A stretch of DNA of 61,704 nucleotides from Candidatus Fermentithermobacillaceae bacterium (GCA_012837895.1 DUQH01000125.1:1-61704), one strand, 5' to 3'; shown: positions 52,596 to 61,550, counted from the first letter of the stretch. Notes: generated from the sequence alone by a model not told the origin. Numbers and translations: made by a program.

Positions 52596-53320
52596 TTAAA
52601 GACAAGTTCGAGACAATCAAACATAACATCAAGGAAGCGTGCGAAAAAGCAGGGCGGGATCCTGCCTCAGTCAGGATTCTGGCAGTGTCAAAAAGTTTTG
52701 ACGCACAAGCAATTAATGAAGCCAAGACACTTGGGATCTCCTACTTCGGCGAAAACCGTGTCCAAGAGGCCCGTGACAAGGTCCTGGGAGGGGCATTTGA
52801 GGGTTCAACCCTTTGCATGATCGGGCATCTTCAATCTAACAAAGCTTCCTTGGCCGCGAGGGTTTTTGACGAGGTCCATTCAGTTGACAGGCTGAAGCTT
52901 GCGACAGTATTGTCGAAATTCTCCCTGAAGTACAGGAAGCGCGAGCTTCCAGTCTACCTGCAGGCGAATATTTCCGGGGAAGAAACCAAGCATGGGTGTA
53001 AGCCAAGCGAAGCATATAACCTGGCCAGGCACATCCTTGACCTGGAAGGACTGAAGCTGGTCGGGCTAATGACCATTGCCCCTGTGTCTGAATTCCCTGG
53101 TGATTCCAGGCTCCATTTCCGTAACTTGAGGCTCCTCCGTGACGATATGTTAAGTATGGGAATCCCAGCGCACAACCTAAAAGAGCTGTCAATGGGCATG
53201 TCTTCTGATTACCAGCTAGCTATCGAGGAAGGCGCTACAGTGATCAGGCTGGGAACGGCATTATTCGGCACCAGGTTACACCACCGGCAGGATCTAAAAG
53301 CTGCTTCGTGGAACTCCTAA
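52592..53320 (+). CDS. YggS-family PLP homeostasis protein (YlmE-like)
   Basis: 242-residue PLP-binding TIM-barrel protein that maintains vitamin B6 and amino-acid balance without known catalysis. The PLP Lys lies in VRILAVSKSF (~29), followed by YFGENRVQEARDK (~52), HLQSNKA (~80), LQANISGEETKHGCKP (~124), and the phosphate-binding ELSMGMSSDYQLAIEEGATVIRLGTALFG (~205). GTG 52592 overlaps the preceding stop (GTGA). In B. subtilis ylmE neighbours sepF, ylmG and divIVA; sepF and ylmG are missing here. Confidence 0.94.
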   Translation: MIKDKFETIKHNIKEACEKAGRDPASVRILAVSKSFDAQAINEAKTLGISYFGENRVQEARDKVLGGAFEGSTLCMIGHLQSNKASLAARVFDEVHSVDRLKLATVLSKFSLKYRKRELPVYLQANISGEETKHGCKPSEAYNLARHILDLEGLKLVGLMTIAPVSEFPGDSRLHFRNLRLLRDDMLSMGIPAHNLKELSMGMSSDYQLAIEEGATVIRLGTALFGTRLHHRQDLKAASWNS

Positions 53321-53353
53321 GACTGAGAACAAACACAAATTGGAGGGCTATCT

Positions 53354-53890
53354 ATGGGCGAAGAGGAGACCAAGGTAACATCAACGAGAATTCCCAGATT
53401 GACTCCTCTGGATATCCATAACAAGGAGTTTACAAGGTCTTTCCGTGGCTACAACGAAGACGAAGTGGATGAATTTCTTGACCTGATAGTGGCAGAACTT
53501 GAATGGTTCATACGGGAAAATGAAGAACTTCACGCAAACATAGCAGGCCTGGAGTCCAGGATCAACCATTACAAGGGCCTGGAAGAAACCCTCAAGAATG
53601 CCATTGTGCTTGCTCAGAAAGCAGCCGACCAAATCAAAGAATCTGCCGCCAGGGAAGCAGATGCAATAATAGAAGAGGCCCGCCGCCAGGCTGATATAAT
53701 AAGACAGCAGGCAGAAGAAGTCCGCAAGAAGGCCTATGAGGAAATAGAGGCACAACGCCAAAAGGCCATGAGATTCAAGGCTGAAATGCGCACCCTGCTT
53801 CAGTCCACTTTGGAGATGCTCGACAAGAATGTTGACAATATAACCCGGGTCTTTGATGGGGAAAATAATAGAAACGATTGGAGACAGTGA
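53354..53890 (+). CDS. divIVA: DivIVA cell-pole/septum protein
   Basis: 178-residue coiled-coil scaffold that binds negatively curved membrane at septa and poles. The N-terminal lipid-binding domain has LTPLDIHNKEFTRSFRGYNEDEVDEFLD (~16-43) with the conserved Phe/Arg pair; long coiled coils (~45-80 and ~95-155) follow. ATG 53354 follows TGGAGG. It lies at the end of the yggS group as usual. In spore formers DivIVA helps to place the asymmetric septum and the chromosome origin. Confidence 0.95.
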   Translation: MGEEETKVTSTRIPRLTPLDIHNKEFTRSFRGYNEDEVDEFLDLIVAELEWFIRENEELHANIAGLESRINHYKGLEETLKNAIVLAQKAADQIKESAAREADAIIEEARRQADIIRQQAEEVRKKAYEEIEAQRQKAMRFKAEMRTLLQSTLEMLDKNVDNITRVFDGENNRNDWRQ

Positions 53891-53891
53891 C

Positions 53892-54572
53892 ATGAAAGTA
53901 ATCGGAATAGCAGGTGGCATGGGCCCGGAGGCAACATGCGACCTGTACCTGAAGATCATCAGGAATACACCTGCGGAAAAGGACCAAGACCACTTCCGGG
54001 TCATAATTGATTCCAATCCGAAGATCCCTGACAGAACTGCGTTTATACTTGGCCAAGGATCCGACCCCAGGCCCCTTCTTGTTGAGACTGCCAGGAACGT
54101 AGAAAGGGCGGGAGCATCATTCCTAGTGCTTCCATGCAATACTGCCCATTACTTCTATAAAGACGTTCAGGAATCCATCGGGATACCCGTGCTACATATG
54201 ATGGATGAAGTAGCCGGTTACCTCAGAGGCAAGGTGAACCAGGTGGGAATCCTGGCTTCAACCGGAACCCTGAGAACAGGACTTTACGAAAAGGCACTTT
54301 CTGCAGCTGGCATAGGTTCAATCGTACCCAGTGAGGATGACCAGGATGAAGTAATGGAATCTATTTACCTGGTTAAGGCAGGCAAGCTTGAACCTGCAAG
54401 GGCCTTGATCCTAAAACAAGGGAAACTACTCGTCGAACGCGGTGCCCAGGCAGTTATCGCAGGATGTACTGAGATTCCTCTGATTCTAAAGCAAGGCGAT
54501 CTGGATGTAGAAGTCGTAGACGCCACTGACATACTGGCCAAAGCATGTGTACGATTTGCATGTGAAAACTAG
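53892..54572 (+). CDS. Aspartate/glutamate racemase family protein
   Basis: 226 residues from ATG 53892, one base after the divIVA stop. GIAGGMGPEATCDLY (~5-19) and both catalytic cysteines in their usual settings, FLVLPCNTAHYFY (~83) and AVIAGCTEIPLIL (~192), make it an active PLP-independent racemase of the Asp/Glu/hydantoin class. Closest in pattern to aspartate racemases (YgeA-like) rather than MurI. It could supply D-amino acid for spores or wall; the substrate is not proven. Confidence 0.88.
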   Translation: MKVIGIAGGMGPEATCDLYLKIIRNTPAEKDQDHFRVIIDSNPKIPDRTAFILGQGSDPRPLLVETARNVERAGASFLVLPCNTAHYFYKDVQESIGIPVLHMMDEVAGYLRGKVNQVGILASTGTLRTGLYEKALSAAGIGSIVPSEDDQDEVMESIYLVKAGKLEPARALILKQGKLLVERGAQAVIAGCTEIPLILKQGDLDVEVVDATDILAKACVRFACEN

Positions 54573-54584
54573 GGGGAATGTTGA

Positions 54585-56189
54585 GTGAAGGCCAGAGTAT
54601 TCACTAACGGCGATTTCTGGGTGACAGGCCGGGACGTGAGGCGCCGTGACAGTCTGGCTGCCCTGGACGGCAGGATTATCCGTATTGGGGATTATGATGA
54701 ATGTCTTGACGCCTTCCCCAGGGGTATGAAGCCTGACGTGATCGACCTTGAGGGAAAAACTGTGTTGCCCGGCTTCACTGACAGCCACATACATCTCCTA
54801 AGTTTCGGGCTGACCCTGCAAGATATTCCTTTAGCTGATGTAAACTCCATAGAAGCAGTCAAAGCCAGGATTCGTGCAAGAGCAGCTGAAATGCCAGAAG
54901 GCCGATGGATCCTCGGCCGTGGATGGGATCAGGAGGTTTTTGCTGAAAAGCGATATCTTACCCGCAAGGACCTTGACGAGGCGTCCGGAGGCAGGCCAGT
55001 ATTCTTGACCAGGGCTTGCGGACATATTGCTGTCGCGTCTACAAGGGCTCTTGAGATTGCAGGGATAACCCGGGATGCCCAGGATCCCCCCGGAGGTGCA
55101 ATTGACAGGGATGCTTACGGCGACCCGACAGGCATCTTGCGTGAAAGCGCTTTGGAACTTGTGCGATCCCATATACCGCCTGCTAGCCGTGAACTCATGG
55201 AGCATCTGCTGAAGCAAGCGATGGAACATGCGCTTTCCAAGGGTATCACCACGGCTCATACCAACGACGGCCAGGCAGGGTTTCCAGGAACCATGGACCT
55301 GTACCGGAAGGTCCAGGAACAAGGGGTTCCCCTGAGGGTGTATTGGGACATCCCTGTGGAGTTCATGCAGGATTTGTTCAAGACTCCCCTCCGCACAGGT
55401 GATGGCGACGACTACTTCAGGATAGGTGCGATTAAGCTTTTTGCCGACGGTTCCCTTGGAGGGAGAACTGCTGCCTTGGAGGAACCATATTCTGACGACC
55501 CTGGCAACCGCGGCATCCTGGTTACTCCTGAACAAGAACTGAGGGAGCAGGTTTACCTTGCTCATACCCACGGTATGCAAGTAGCTGTACATGCTATAGG
55601 GGACAGGGCCGCCAGGGTGAGTTTAGAGGCAATCAGCTCTGCTCAGTCCAGGCTTCCTGTTAACCACATCCGGCACCGGCTGGTTCACGTGCAAATACTG
55701 TCACCGCATATCATGAGTGAAATGAGACGGGCAAAGGTCGTTGCTGACATCCAGCCCAAGTTCATCTCAACAGATATGAGATGGGCATTGGAAAGGGTCG
55801 GGCCTACCAGAATGCGGTCATCTTACTCATGGCGCACTATGCGCAGGGCCGGTATACCCCTTGCAGGCGGCTCCGATTGTCCGGTGGAACCCCTGGACCC
55901 GCTCCTGGGCATTTACTGTGCAGTAACCAGAAAAGATGTGGAAGGTAATCCTCCTTTGGGGTTTTTCCCAAATGAAAAACTCACACTGGATGAAGCAGTA
56001 AGGTTGTTTACAATGGGCGGCGCCTACGGTGCCCATGAAGAGCACAGGAAAGGCAGCTTAGTCCCAGGGAAGTTGTGCGATTTTGTAGCCCTGTCTGAGG
56101 ACATCGCCTCTGTAAGCCCGGACGATATTAAGGATCTAGAAGTTGTACTTACTGTAGTTGGAGGAGAAATAGCGTACAGAAAAACCTGA
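54585..56189 (+). CDS. Amidohydrolase family 3 protein (YtcJ-like)
   Basis: 534 residues, family-typical length. N-terminal beta-sandwich part (AALDGRIIRIGD, ~26), first metal-site motif LPGFTDSHIHLLSFG (~62-76), HAIGDRAARV (~344-), a central HVQIL His (~367), and the C-terminal Asp in AGGSDCPVEPLDP (~425). YtcJ-type enzymes hydrolyse amide or imide bonds of unknown substrates. GTG 54585 is 12 bases after the racemase, so both may act on the same compound (speculative). Its last 54 bases overlap the 3' end of the opposing DUF1461 gene. Confidence 0.9.
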   Translation: MKARVFTNGDFWVTGRDVRRRDSLAALDGRIIRIGDYDECLDAFPRGMKPDVIDLEGKTVLPGFTDSHIHLLSFGLTLQDIPLADVNSIEAVKARIRARAAEMPEGRWILGRGWDQEVFAEKRYLTRKDLDEASGGRPVFLTRACGHIAVASTRALEIAGITRDAQDPPGGAIDRDAYGDPTGILRESALELVRSHIPPASRELMEHLLKQAMEHALSKGITTAHTNDGQAGFPGTMDLYRKVQEQGVPLRVYWDIPVEFMQDLFKTPLRTGDGDDYFRIGAIKLFADGSLGGRTAALEEPYSDDPGNRGILVTPEQELREQVYLAHTHGMQVAVHAIGDRAARVSLEAISSAQSRLPVNHIRHRLVHVQILSPHIMSEMRRAKVVADIQPKFISTDMRWALERVGPTRMRSSYSWRTMRRAGIPLAGGSDCPVEPLDPLLGIYCAVTRKDVEGNPPLGFFPNEKLTLDEAVRLFTMGGAYGAHEEHRKGSLVPGKLCDFVALSEDIASVSPDDIKDLEVVLTVVGGEIAYRKT

Positions 56190-56924
56190 GATAATGCCCA
56201 AGGCGATATAAGCTGCAGTGATTGAGGCACAAAACAAACCTATGCGTTTCACTGCGGCAAAGAAAAACTCTTGGGGAAACATCTTGATCAGCCAGTCTGT
56301 GTCCGGATCCAGACGCCACAGATCGTTATCAAAGGTTATTAAGTGAAAACCAGTCCACCAGCGCGTGAAATCAAGCGCTGCGGGCAGACTCAGGAGCAGG
56401 GTACACGCTAGCAACAAGATACCAGCTGTCTTAAGTGACTTGGACACGATCTGTCCAATCCTTAAGACAGGGAAAGACCAATTCCGGCGCTCGTCATGAT
56501 GTCCATCCGCGCCCGGCAGCAACCCTGCAAGCAATATTCCTAATAGGACCATTACCTGGCAAACGCGCTTCGCGCTGAATCCCAGTTGAAACAGATCCCT
56601 CACATCATGGAGATGCTCAATCTCGTTATCCCTGAAGACCGGCCTGGATGTTCCGTCTACAGTCACTGTAACCTGTGGAGTATCCTGAGTGCCCAGGAAA
56701 TAACTGACAAGGGTCCTGCCGACCAGTTTGAGGTCATCCCAGGACATCCCTGCAGACCTTGGTATGTCAAGTTCAGCCCATTGAGACACATAGAATTCCA
56801 TGTCCAAAGCTACAGCCTGGATTGAAAGCAATACGTTCAGGCCCGTCAGCCCCAACACAAGAATGATAACAGCTATAGCACCGGTAAGCGCGGGTATCCG
56901 TGATACTTGCCCTTTGTGTTTCAA
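56136..56924 (-). CDS. DUF1461 / TIGR01906 integral membrane protein
   Basis: 262 residues from a minus-strand TTG (ACGGAG ~10 bases upstream). Four predicted helices (~13-37, ~128-143, ~163-183, ~230-252). Features typical of DUF1461: an extracellular RDNEIEHLHDVRDLF (~98-112) and the FDNDLWRLDPDTDWLIKMFPQEFF block (~203-226). Function unknown; common in lactobacilli and clostridia. It converges with the amidohydrolase and ends 54 bases inside it. Confidence 0.82.
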   Translation of the reverse strand: MKHKGQVSRIPALTGAIAVIILVLGLTGLNVLLSIQAVALDMEFYVSQWAELDIPRSAGMSWDDLKLVGRTLVSYFLGTQDTPQVTVTVDGTSRPVFRDNEIEHLHDVRDLFQLGFSAKRVCQVMVLLGILLAGLLPGADGHHDERRNWSFPVLRIGQIVSKSLKTAGILLLACTLLLSLPAALDFTRWWTGFHLITFDNDLWRLDPDTDWLIKMFPQEFFFAAVKRIGLFCASITAAYIALGIISGFSVRYFSSNYSKYNF

Positions 56925-57115
56925 ACTGATCCACTCCGTAAAGTCCGTCGGCCTGCTGTCACTGCTTCTTGCAGGAACCGTGGCTGCAACCGGGCACCAG
57001 GCCGGGCAGTTTTACATAGTATGCCAAGGAAGCTTAAGCCTCAAATCCTGAAAGCTTCGCCCTTTAGTTTACAACATCAAAGAGCTTTTGGCAGCTATGA
57101 GGGGAGGACTGGGTC

Positions 57116-58273
57116 TTGCAGACCAAGGGCGGTATTAAACGGGTGTTTCCTGGAAACAACACCCCTGACGGATTCTTCTCCTATTACGATTACATCATCC
57201 CTAAGAACGCCAACAGGGTTTTTGTGATCAAAGGAGGCCCGGGAGTGGGCAAATCCACATTCATGAGAGCTATAGCAAAGGACATGGTCGAAAGAGGATA
57301 TAACGTGGAAATGCATCACTGCTCATCTGACAACGGATCAATAGACGGGGTTGTATTTCCTGAAATCGGTATCGGGATACTTGACGGCACCTGGCCACAT
57401 GTTGTCGATCCCAAGGTGCCGGGCGCAGTTGATGAGATAGTGTGGCTGGGTGAGTTCTGGGACGAAAAATCAGTGCGCGCTCATAAAAAGGAGATCTTGC
57501 AGGCTCAAAAAGGAGCTGAATCTGTTTTCAGGCGTGCTTACCGGTTCTTGAAAGCTGCCCAGATCATATATGAGGACTGGGAATCGATCTACATGGAAGC
57601 CATGGATTTCGGAAGGGCCAATATGATAGCTGAGCACATTATTCATGAGAACTTCGCACACATAGAGGTGGCAGCCAAGCCAGGGTTTCAGCGCAAATTG
57701 TTTGCAAGCGCCATAACTCCTGACGGCATGGTAAACTACCTCAACTCAATAGTGGCGGGATGCAAGAAGCGCTATGTGATATGCGGCCATCCAGGCACAG
57801 GAAAATCAGTGTTGCTCCACAAAGTAGCCCAAGCAGCCCTTGAACGGGGGTTTTTTGTGGAAACGTACTTCTGCCCCCTGCACCCTCATAAGGTGGAACA
57901 CGTGGTGGTGCCTGAATTAGGGCTTGCCCTGACCAAATCAATCGAGCCGCATACTTACATTCCATGCAGGGAAGACAGGGTAGTCGACATGAATTGCTGT
58001 CTGGATGACGGCATAGTTGAAAAACATTATCCATATATCGTCCGGGCCCAAGATGAATTCTCAAGACTGTTTAGTTCAAGCATCTACTATATTGGCCAGG
58101 CGAAGCAATACCACGACGCCCTTGAAGAATTCTATGCGCCAAACATGGACTTTGAAGGGATTGAGAAACTCAGGCAAACCATAGTGGGAAGAACCCTTGC
58201 CTATGCCAGGGAGGCAGAATCTGAAACCGGACAAAACTCCGGGTTCGGGTACGGGTATGGCCCTGGCTTATAG
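57116..58273 (+). CDS. Double-P-loop ATPase-like protein (PRK06851 type)
   Basis: 385 residues, an internal duplication of two P-loop NTPase modules: Walker A GGPGVGKST (~41-49) and GHPGTGKSVLL (~222-232), each followed by a similar pattern (HHCSSDNGSIDGVVFPEIGIGILDG and YFCPLHPHKVEHVVVPELGLALTK). This matches the PRK06851 group of spore-forming Firmicutes, whose function is unknown. TTG 57116 follows GGGGAGGA. The C-terminus ends in a Gly-Tyr-rich GFGYGYGPGL. It is transcribed divergently from the DUF1461 gene, with 190 bases between the two starts. Confidence 0.82.
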   Translation: MQTKGGIKRVFPGNNTPDGFFSYYDYIIPKNANRVFVIKGGPGVGKSTFMRAIAKDMVERGYNVEMHHCSSDNGSIDGVVFPEIGIGILDGTWPHVVDPKVPGAVDEIVWLGEFWDEKSVRAHKKEILQAQKGAESVFRRAYRFLKAAQIIYEDWESIYMEAMDFGRANMIAEHIIHENFAHIEVAAKPGFQRKLFASAITPDGMVNYLNSIVAGCKKRYVICGHPGTGKSVLLHKVAQAALERGFFVETYFCPLHPHKVEHVVVPELGLALTKSIEPHTYIPCREDRVVDMNCCLDDGIVEKHYPYIVRAQDEFSRLFSSSIYYIGQAKQYHDALEEFYAPNMDFEGIEKLRQTIVGRTLAYAREAESETGQNSGFGYGYGPGL

Positions 58274-58378
58274 GACTATAGCCCTATGCTTGTACTCATC
58301 TTGTGCTTGAATTCATCGTATGTACAGAGGGAACACTAACTCCGGCACTCATCATGTACATCAACCGGGGTATCGGAC

Positions 58379-58708
58379 GTGGAAGCAGAGCGGGGGCATG
58401 CCGGGGAAGATCCGGGAGAAAGCAGGCTAAGGAGCCTTGAAGACACAGTACAGCGGATTTCAGATTCCCTGGAACGATCAAAAATCGCAGAATACGTAGA
58501 TCTTTTGAACCATCCGTGGCGCCTTATACACGTGAACCTGATAGCAGGCCTGGCAAGAGGGGTAGGCCTGGCCGTCGGGTTTACCTTGTTAGGCGCCACA
58601 CTCATATATGTGCTGACCAGGAGTTTTGTACTCAATCTTCCGCTGGTCGGCAATTTCCTTGGAGAATTGGTTTGGATCATCCAAGAGTACCTTAAGGCAA
58701 GACCTTGA
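58379..58708 (+). CDS. DUF5665 small membrane protein
   Basis: 109 residues from GTG 58379. The hydrophilic N-terminus (~1-40) leads to YVDLLNHPWRLIHVNLIAGLARGVGLAVGFTLLGA, the DUF5665 core, with membrane helices at ~59-80 and ~83-105. No function is known; the family is common in spore formers. It overlaps the most upstream possible start of the next gene and is probably in an operon with it. Confidence 0.8.
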   Translation: MEAERGHAGEDPGESRLRSLEDTVQRISDSLERSKIAEYVDLLNHPWRLIHVNLIAGLARGVGLAVGFTLLGATLIYVLTRSFVLNLPLVGNFLGELVWIIQEYLKARP

Positions 58709-58731
58709 TATTAGATCGAACGGGCAGGGTG

Positions 58732-59253
58732 ATGCAATTGAGAAATGATAAAGACGAAGCATGGGGCATAGACACAACTGTTGAACAGCCTGGTTTTGAC
58801 GTGAGTGAATTCGAAAACAAACTCCATTCTGAGCTGGAACGGCTTAAGCAAGGAATGGAAAACATCAAACAAAAAACGTTTTCAATGAGCGAAAAGCAAT
58901 CCCTTGCGGAAGATTCAGCTTACGACCAGCACCCTGGGGACCTTGGCACTGAAACCTTTGAGAGAGGGAAGGACCTGGGCCTTAAGGACGGACTTGAAAC
59001 CAACATAGCAAGGGTCAGGGGCGCGCTACAGCGGATAAGGCATGGAACATACGGCTTTTGCCTCAGCTGCAAACAACCGATTCCCGTTGAAAGATTAAGA
59101 GCTGTGCCCGAAGCTGAATTGTGTGTTCCATGCAAAGAAAAACAGGAGGTAGTGCCGCCTAGCAGGCGGCCTGTTGAAGAACTAGTCATGAGACAGGATT
59201 TCCCTGGCAAGAGTGACGACGAAGAACCCGGGGACGAACCGCCCCTGAGTTAG
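58732..59253 (+). CDS. DksA/TraR-type C4 zinc-finger protein (YteA-like)
   Basis: About 173 residues. N-terminal coiled coil (~28-60), ED-SAYDQHPGDLGTETFERGKDLGL (~60-85), then the C4 zinc finger C-x2-C-x17-C-x2-C in CLSCKQPIPVERL...CVPC (~111-134) and an acidic tail. This is the YteA/YocK group of Firmicutes, related to DksA, which acts at RNA polymerase; the Bacillota members are uncharacterised. ATG 58732 or TTG 58738 follows AGGGTGAT; TTG 58705 is possible but lacks an SD. A further 170 bases to lspA hold no gene, only weak promoter-like matches. Confidence 0.83.
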   Translation: MQLRNDKDEAWGIDTTVEQPGFDVSEFENKLHSELERLKQGMENIKQKTFSMSEKQSLAEDSAYDQHPGDLGTETFERGKDLGLKDGLETNIARVRGALQRIRHGTYGFCLSCKQPIPVERLRAVPEAELCVPCKEKQEVVPPSRRPVEELVMRQDFPGKSDDEEPGDEPPLS

Positions 59254-59423
59254 CAGCGATTTCAAACACACCCCGGTTCTGATAAGGACAGATTGAGCTT
59301 CAGCCCGCAAAAGGGCCGCCAAGACCACAGACAACCCTTGCCTCCAGTGTTTTATCTTCTGTATGCTGTAAGAGGTTAGTTGTATTGTATCAGACATGAA
59401 ACGATGAAAGCAGGGCGGAGGAG

Positions 59424-59897
59424 TTGGCTTTTTGGATCCCTTTCGTGGTAGTTGTGTTGCTTGACCAGTCAAGCAAATGGTTTGTCCGATCGAATTTCGC
59501 AGTTGGCGACACTGTTCAGATCATTGGAAACTGGCTCCAACTTGTTTACAGGGAGAATCCAGGTGCCGCATTTGGAATGCTTGCAGGGGCAAGATGGCTG
59601 TTTATGATCATAAGCGCCGTGAGTATTGCCCTGGCGATGTGCCTCTATCCCAGGCTAAACTCGTTTGGCGCATATAACAGGGTCATGGTGCCGGCGCTTG
59701 GACTTGTGGCCGGGGGCGCTCTAGGAAATCTTATTGACAGGGCCAGACAGGTGACTGTGACCGATTTCATCTATGTAAAGCATTTCCCGGCAGTGTTTAA
59801 TATAGCTGATTCGGCCATAGTCACAGGCAGCATTATACTGGGGATCGTGTTGGTCATACATACTTACAGGTCAGGTCAGTCAGGTGATATACAGTAA
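59424..59897 (+). CDS. lspA: Signal peptidase II (lipoprotein signal peptidase)
   Basis: Membrane aspartic protease removing lipoprotein signal peptides. 157 residues with four helices; the conserved N-terminal LLDQSSKWFV, RENPGAAFGML (~43-53), catalytic Asp in GALGNLIDRAR (~98-108) and second Asp in FNIADSAIVTG (~126-136). TTG 59424 follows GGCGGAGGAG. The lipoprotein at 6.9 kb is a potential substrate. It overlaps the next gene by 14 bases. Confidence 0.95.
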   Translation: MAFWIPFVVVVLLDQSSKWFVRSNFAVGDTVQIIGNWLQLVYRENPGAAFGMLAGARWLFMIISAVSIALAMCLYPRLNSFGAYNRVMVPALGLVAGGALGNLIDRARQVTVTDFIYVKHFPAVFNIADSAIVTGSIILGIVLVIHTYRSGQSGDIQ

Positions 59898-60894
59898 GGA
59901 TTCTGAACCTCAGATAGCGAAAGCCGAGACCTTTGCCGTAGGGGATGACCTTTCGGGCCAAAGGTTGGATGTTTGCGTTGCCCGGGCACTAGAACCGGAA
60001 ATGTCCCGCTCAAAAGCCCAATCCCTTATCAAGCAAGGGATGGTTAGTGTCAATGGGACGGAGGAAACCAAACCTTCACTCAAGGTCAAGTCCGGTGACA
60101 TTGTTGAAGTAAGGATTCCTCCCCCTGATACATGGGACTTGGAACCTGAAGAGATCCCTTTGGACATCATCTTTGAAGACAAGAACGTGCTCATAATCAA
60201 TAAGCCAAGGGGCACGGTGGTTCACCCTGGAGCGGGACACAGGCGTGGGACACTGGCCAATGCCCTCCTCAATTATTTTCCGCAGATTTCAGGAGTAGGT
60301 CATGAAATACGTCCGGGCATTGTTCACAGGCTGGATAAGGATACTACCGGAATCCTGGTGGTTGCAAAAAACGAGAAAGCGCTGAGACAACTCCAAGCCC
60401 AGATGAAAACAAGGAAAGCCAAGAGGGAGTATATCGCATTGTGCAAGGGCCGCCTAGGAGATGACCAAGGAACAGTGGATGCGCCAATCGGGCGGCATCC
60501 GGTCGACCGTAAACGTATGGCAGTCATAGATGAGGCCCAAAGCAGGGGCCTCAGGGCAAGGGAAGCAGTAACTCAGTGGAAGGTCGTAACAAGGTTCGGG
60601 TACGATTACACTCTTCTGCTCGTCAGGTTACATACAGGCAGAACCCATCAGATCCGCGTCCACATGTCATACCTGGGACATCCTGTGGCCGGTGACCCGG
60701 TATACGGTAAGGCCACACGCAACCTAGGCATGTCCGGACAAGCGCTCCATGCCTTTAAGCTTGGCTTGTTCTTAGGCGATGGTTTCGACGAGTGGCATGA
60801 ATTTACAGCACCTTTGCCTGAAGATTTTGCAGAGGTCTTGATAAGGTTGAAAAACAAGCATAGGGAGGAGCTTCCGTCATGGCTAATCAAATAG
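59884..60894 (+). CDS. RluA-family 23S rRNA pseudouridine synthase (RluD-like)
   Basis: 336 residues from GTG 59884 overlapping lspA. N-terminal S4 domain (GQRLDVCVARAL, ~25, KAQSLIKQGMVSVNG) then the catalytic domain with the signature IVHRLDKDTTGILVVAKN (~144-161, catalytic Asp within RLDKD), LHTGRTHQIRVHMSYLGHPVAGDPVYG (~250). The lspA-rluD order is conserved in Firmicutes (ylyB). RluD targets helix 69 uridines, but the exact specificity of this copy is not certain. Confidence 0.94.
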   Translation: MIYSKDSEPQIAKAETFAVGDDLSGQRLDVCVARALEPEMSRSKAQSLIKQGMVSVNGTEETKPSLKVKSGDIVEVRIPPPDTWDLEPEEIPLDIIFEDKNVLIINKPRGTVVHPGAGHRRGTLANALLNYFPQISGVGHEIRPGIVHRLDKDTTGILVVAKNEKALRQLQAQMKTRKAKREYIALCKGRLGDDQGTVDAPIGRHPVDRKRMAVIDEAQSRGLRAREAVTQWKVVTRFGYDYTLLLVRLHTGRTHQIRVHMSYLGHPVAGDPVYGKATRNLGMSGQALHAFKLGLFLGDGFDEWHEFTAPLPEDFAEVLIRLKNKHREELPSWLIK

Positions 60895-61550
60895 ACAGGA
60901 AACACATAGCAGAGAGAACTGCGAAGATATTGATTGATATAGAGGCAGTGGGAGCCAGGCCCGAAGAACCCTTCACGTTGACTTCAGGAACCAAGAGCCC
61001 CGTGTACATAGACTGCCGCAGGTTGATCTCGTTTGTGCCAGAGAGGGAGGAGGCAACAGGCTTTCTACAAGAACTGGTCCAAGCTTCAGTTGAAGAGCAA
61101 ATAGATGCTATTGCCGGGGGCGAAACCGCGGGAATCCCGTACGCTGCTTTTCTTAGCTGGAAAATGGGGCTACCTATGCTTTATGTGCGAAAAAGGCCTA
61201 AAGGATTCGGCAAGGACGCCATGGTAGAAGGCAATTTCACTGACGGGGCACGTGTAGTTCTCGTAGAAGACCTGATTTTTGACGGTGGCAGCAAGGTGAA
61301 TTTCATAGACGGCCTGAGAAGGGCAGGCCTTAAGGTAAACCATGTGTTCACCATCGCATCCTACGGGTTCCATGAAGAGTACGAGAAAACCCTGGGCTCA
61401 ATTGGGGTGAAGGTGTCTTGGCTTACAGACTGGCCTACCATCGTCGGGGTTGCAGAAAGCACCGGGTACTTCAGCCCTGATACAGCGCACATGGTAAGAG
61501 GATTTCTCGCTGATCCACATAAATGGTCCAGGGCCAGGGGCGGGAAATAA
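60879..61550 (+). CDS. pyrE: Orotate phosphoribosyltransferase
   Basis: Makes OMP from orotate and PRPP. 223 residues: FTLTSGTKSPVYIDCRRL (~32-49), GGETAGIPYAAFLSW (~80), LYVRKRPKGFGKDAMVEG (~97) and the PRPP loop VVLVEDLIFDGGSK (~123-136). ATG 60879 overlaps the rluD-like gene by 16 bases with GGGAGGAG upstream. In many Firmicutes pyrR and the pyr operon follow lspA-rluD; here a lone pyrE does. No other pyr gene is visible before the window ends. Confidence 0.94.
   Translation: MANQIDRKHIAERTAKILIDIEAVGARPEEPFTLTSGTKSPVYIDCRRLISFVPEREEATGFLQELVQASVEEQIDAIAGGETAGIPYAAFLSWKMGLPMLYVRKRPKGFGKDAMVEGNFTDGARVVLVEDLIFDGGSKVNFIDGLRRAGLKVNHVFTIASYGFHEEYEKTLGSIGVKVSWLTDWPTIVGVAESTGYFSPDTAHMVRGFLADPHKWSRARGGK

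Noticed and set aside
56800-57051. Rightward open frame with a hydrophobic stretch opposite the start of DUF1461
   Set aside because: Most of it is the complement of the DUF1461 coding start; no SD and no recognisable protein.
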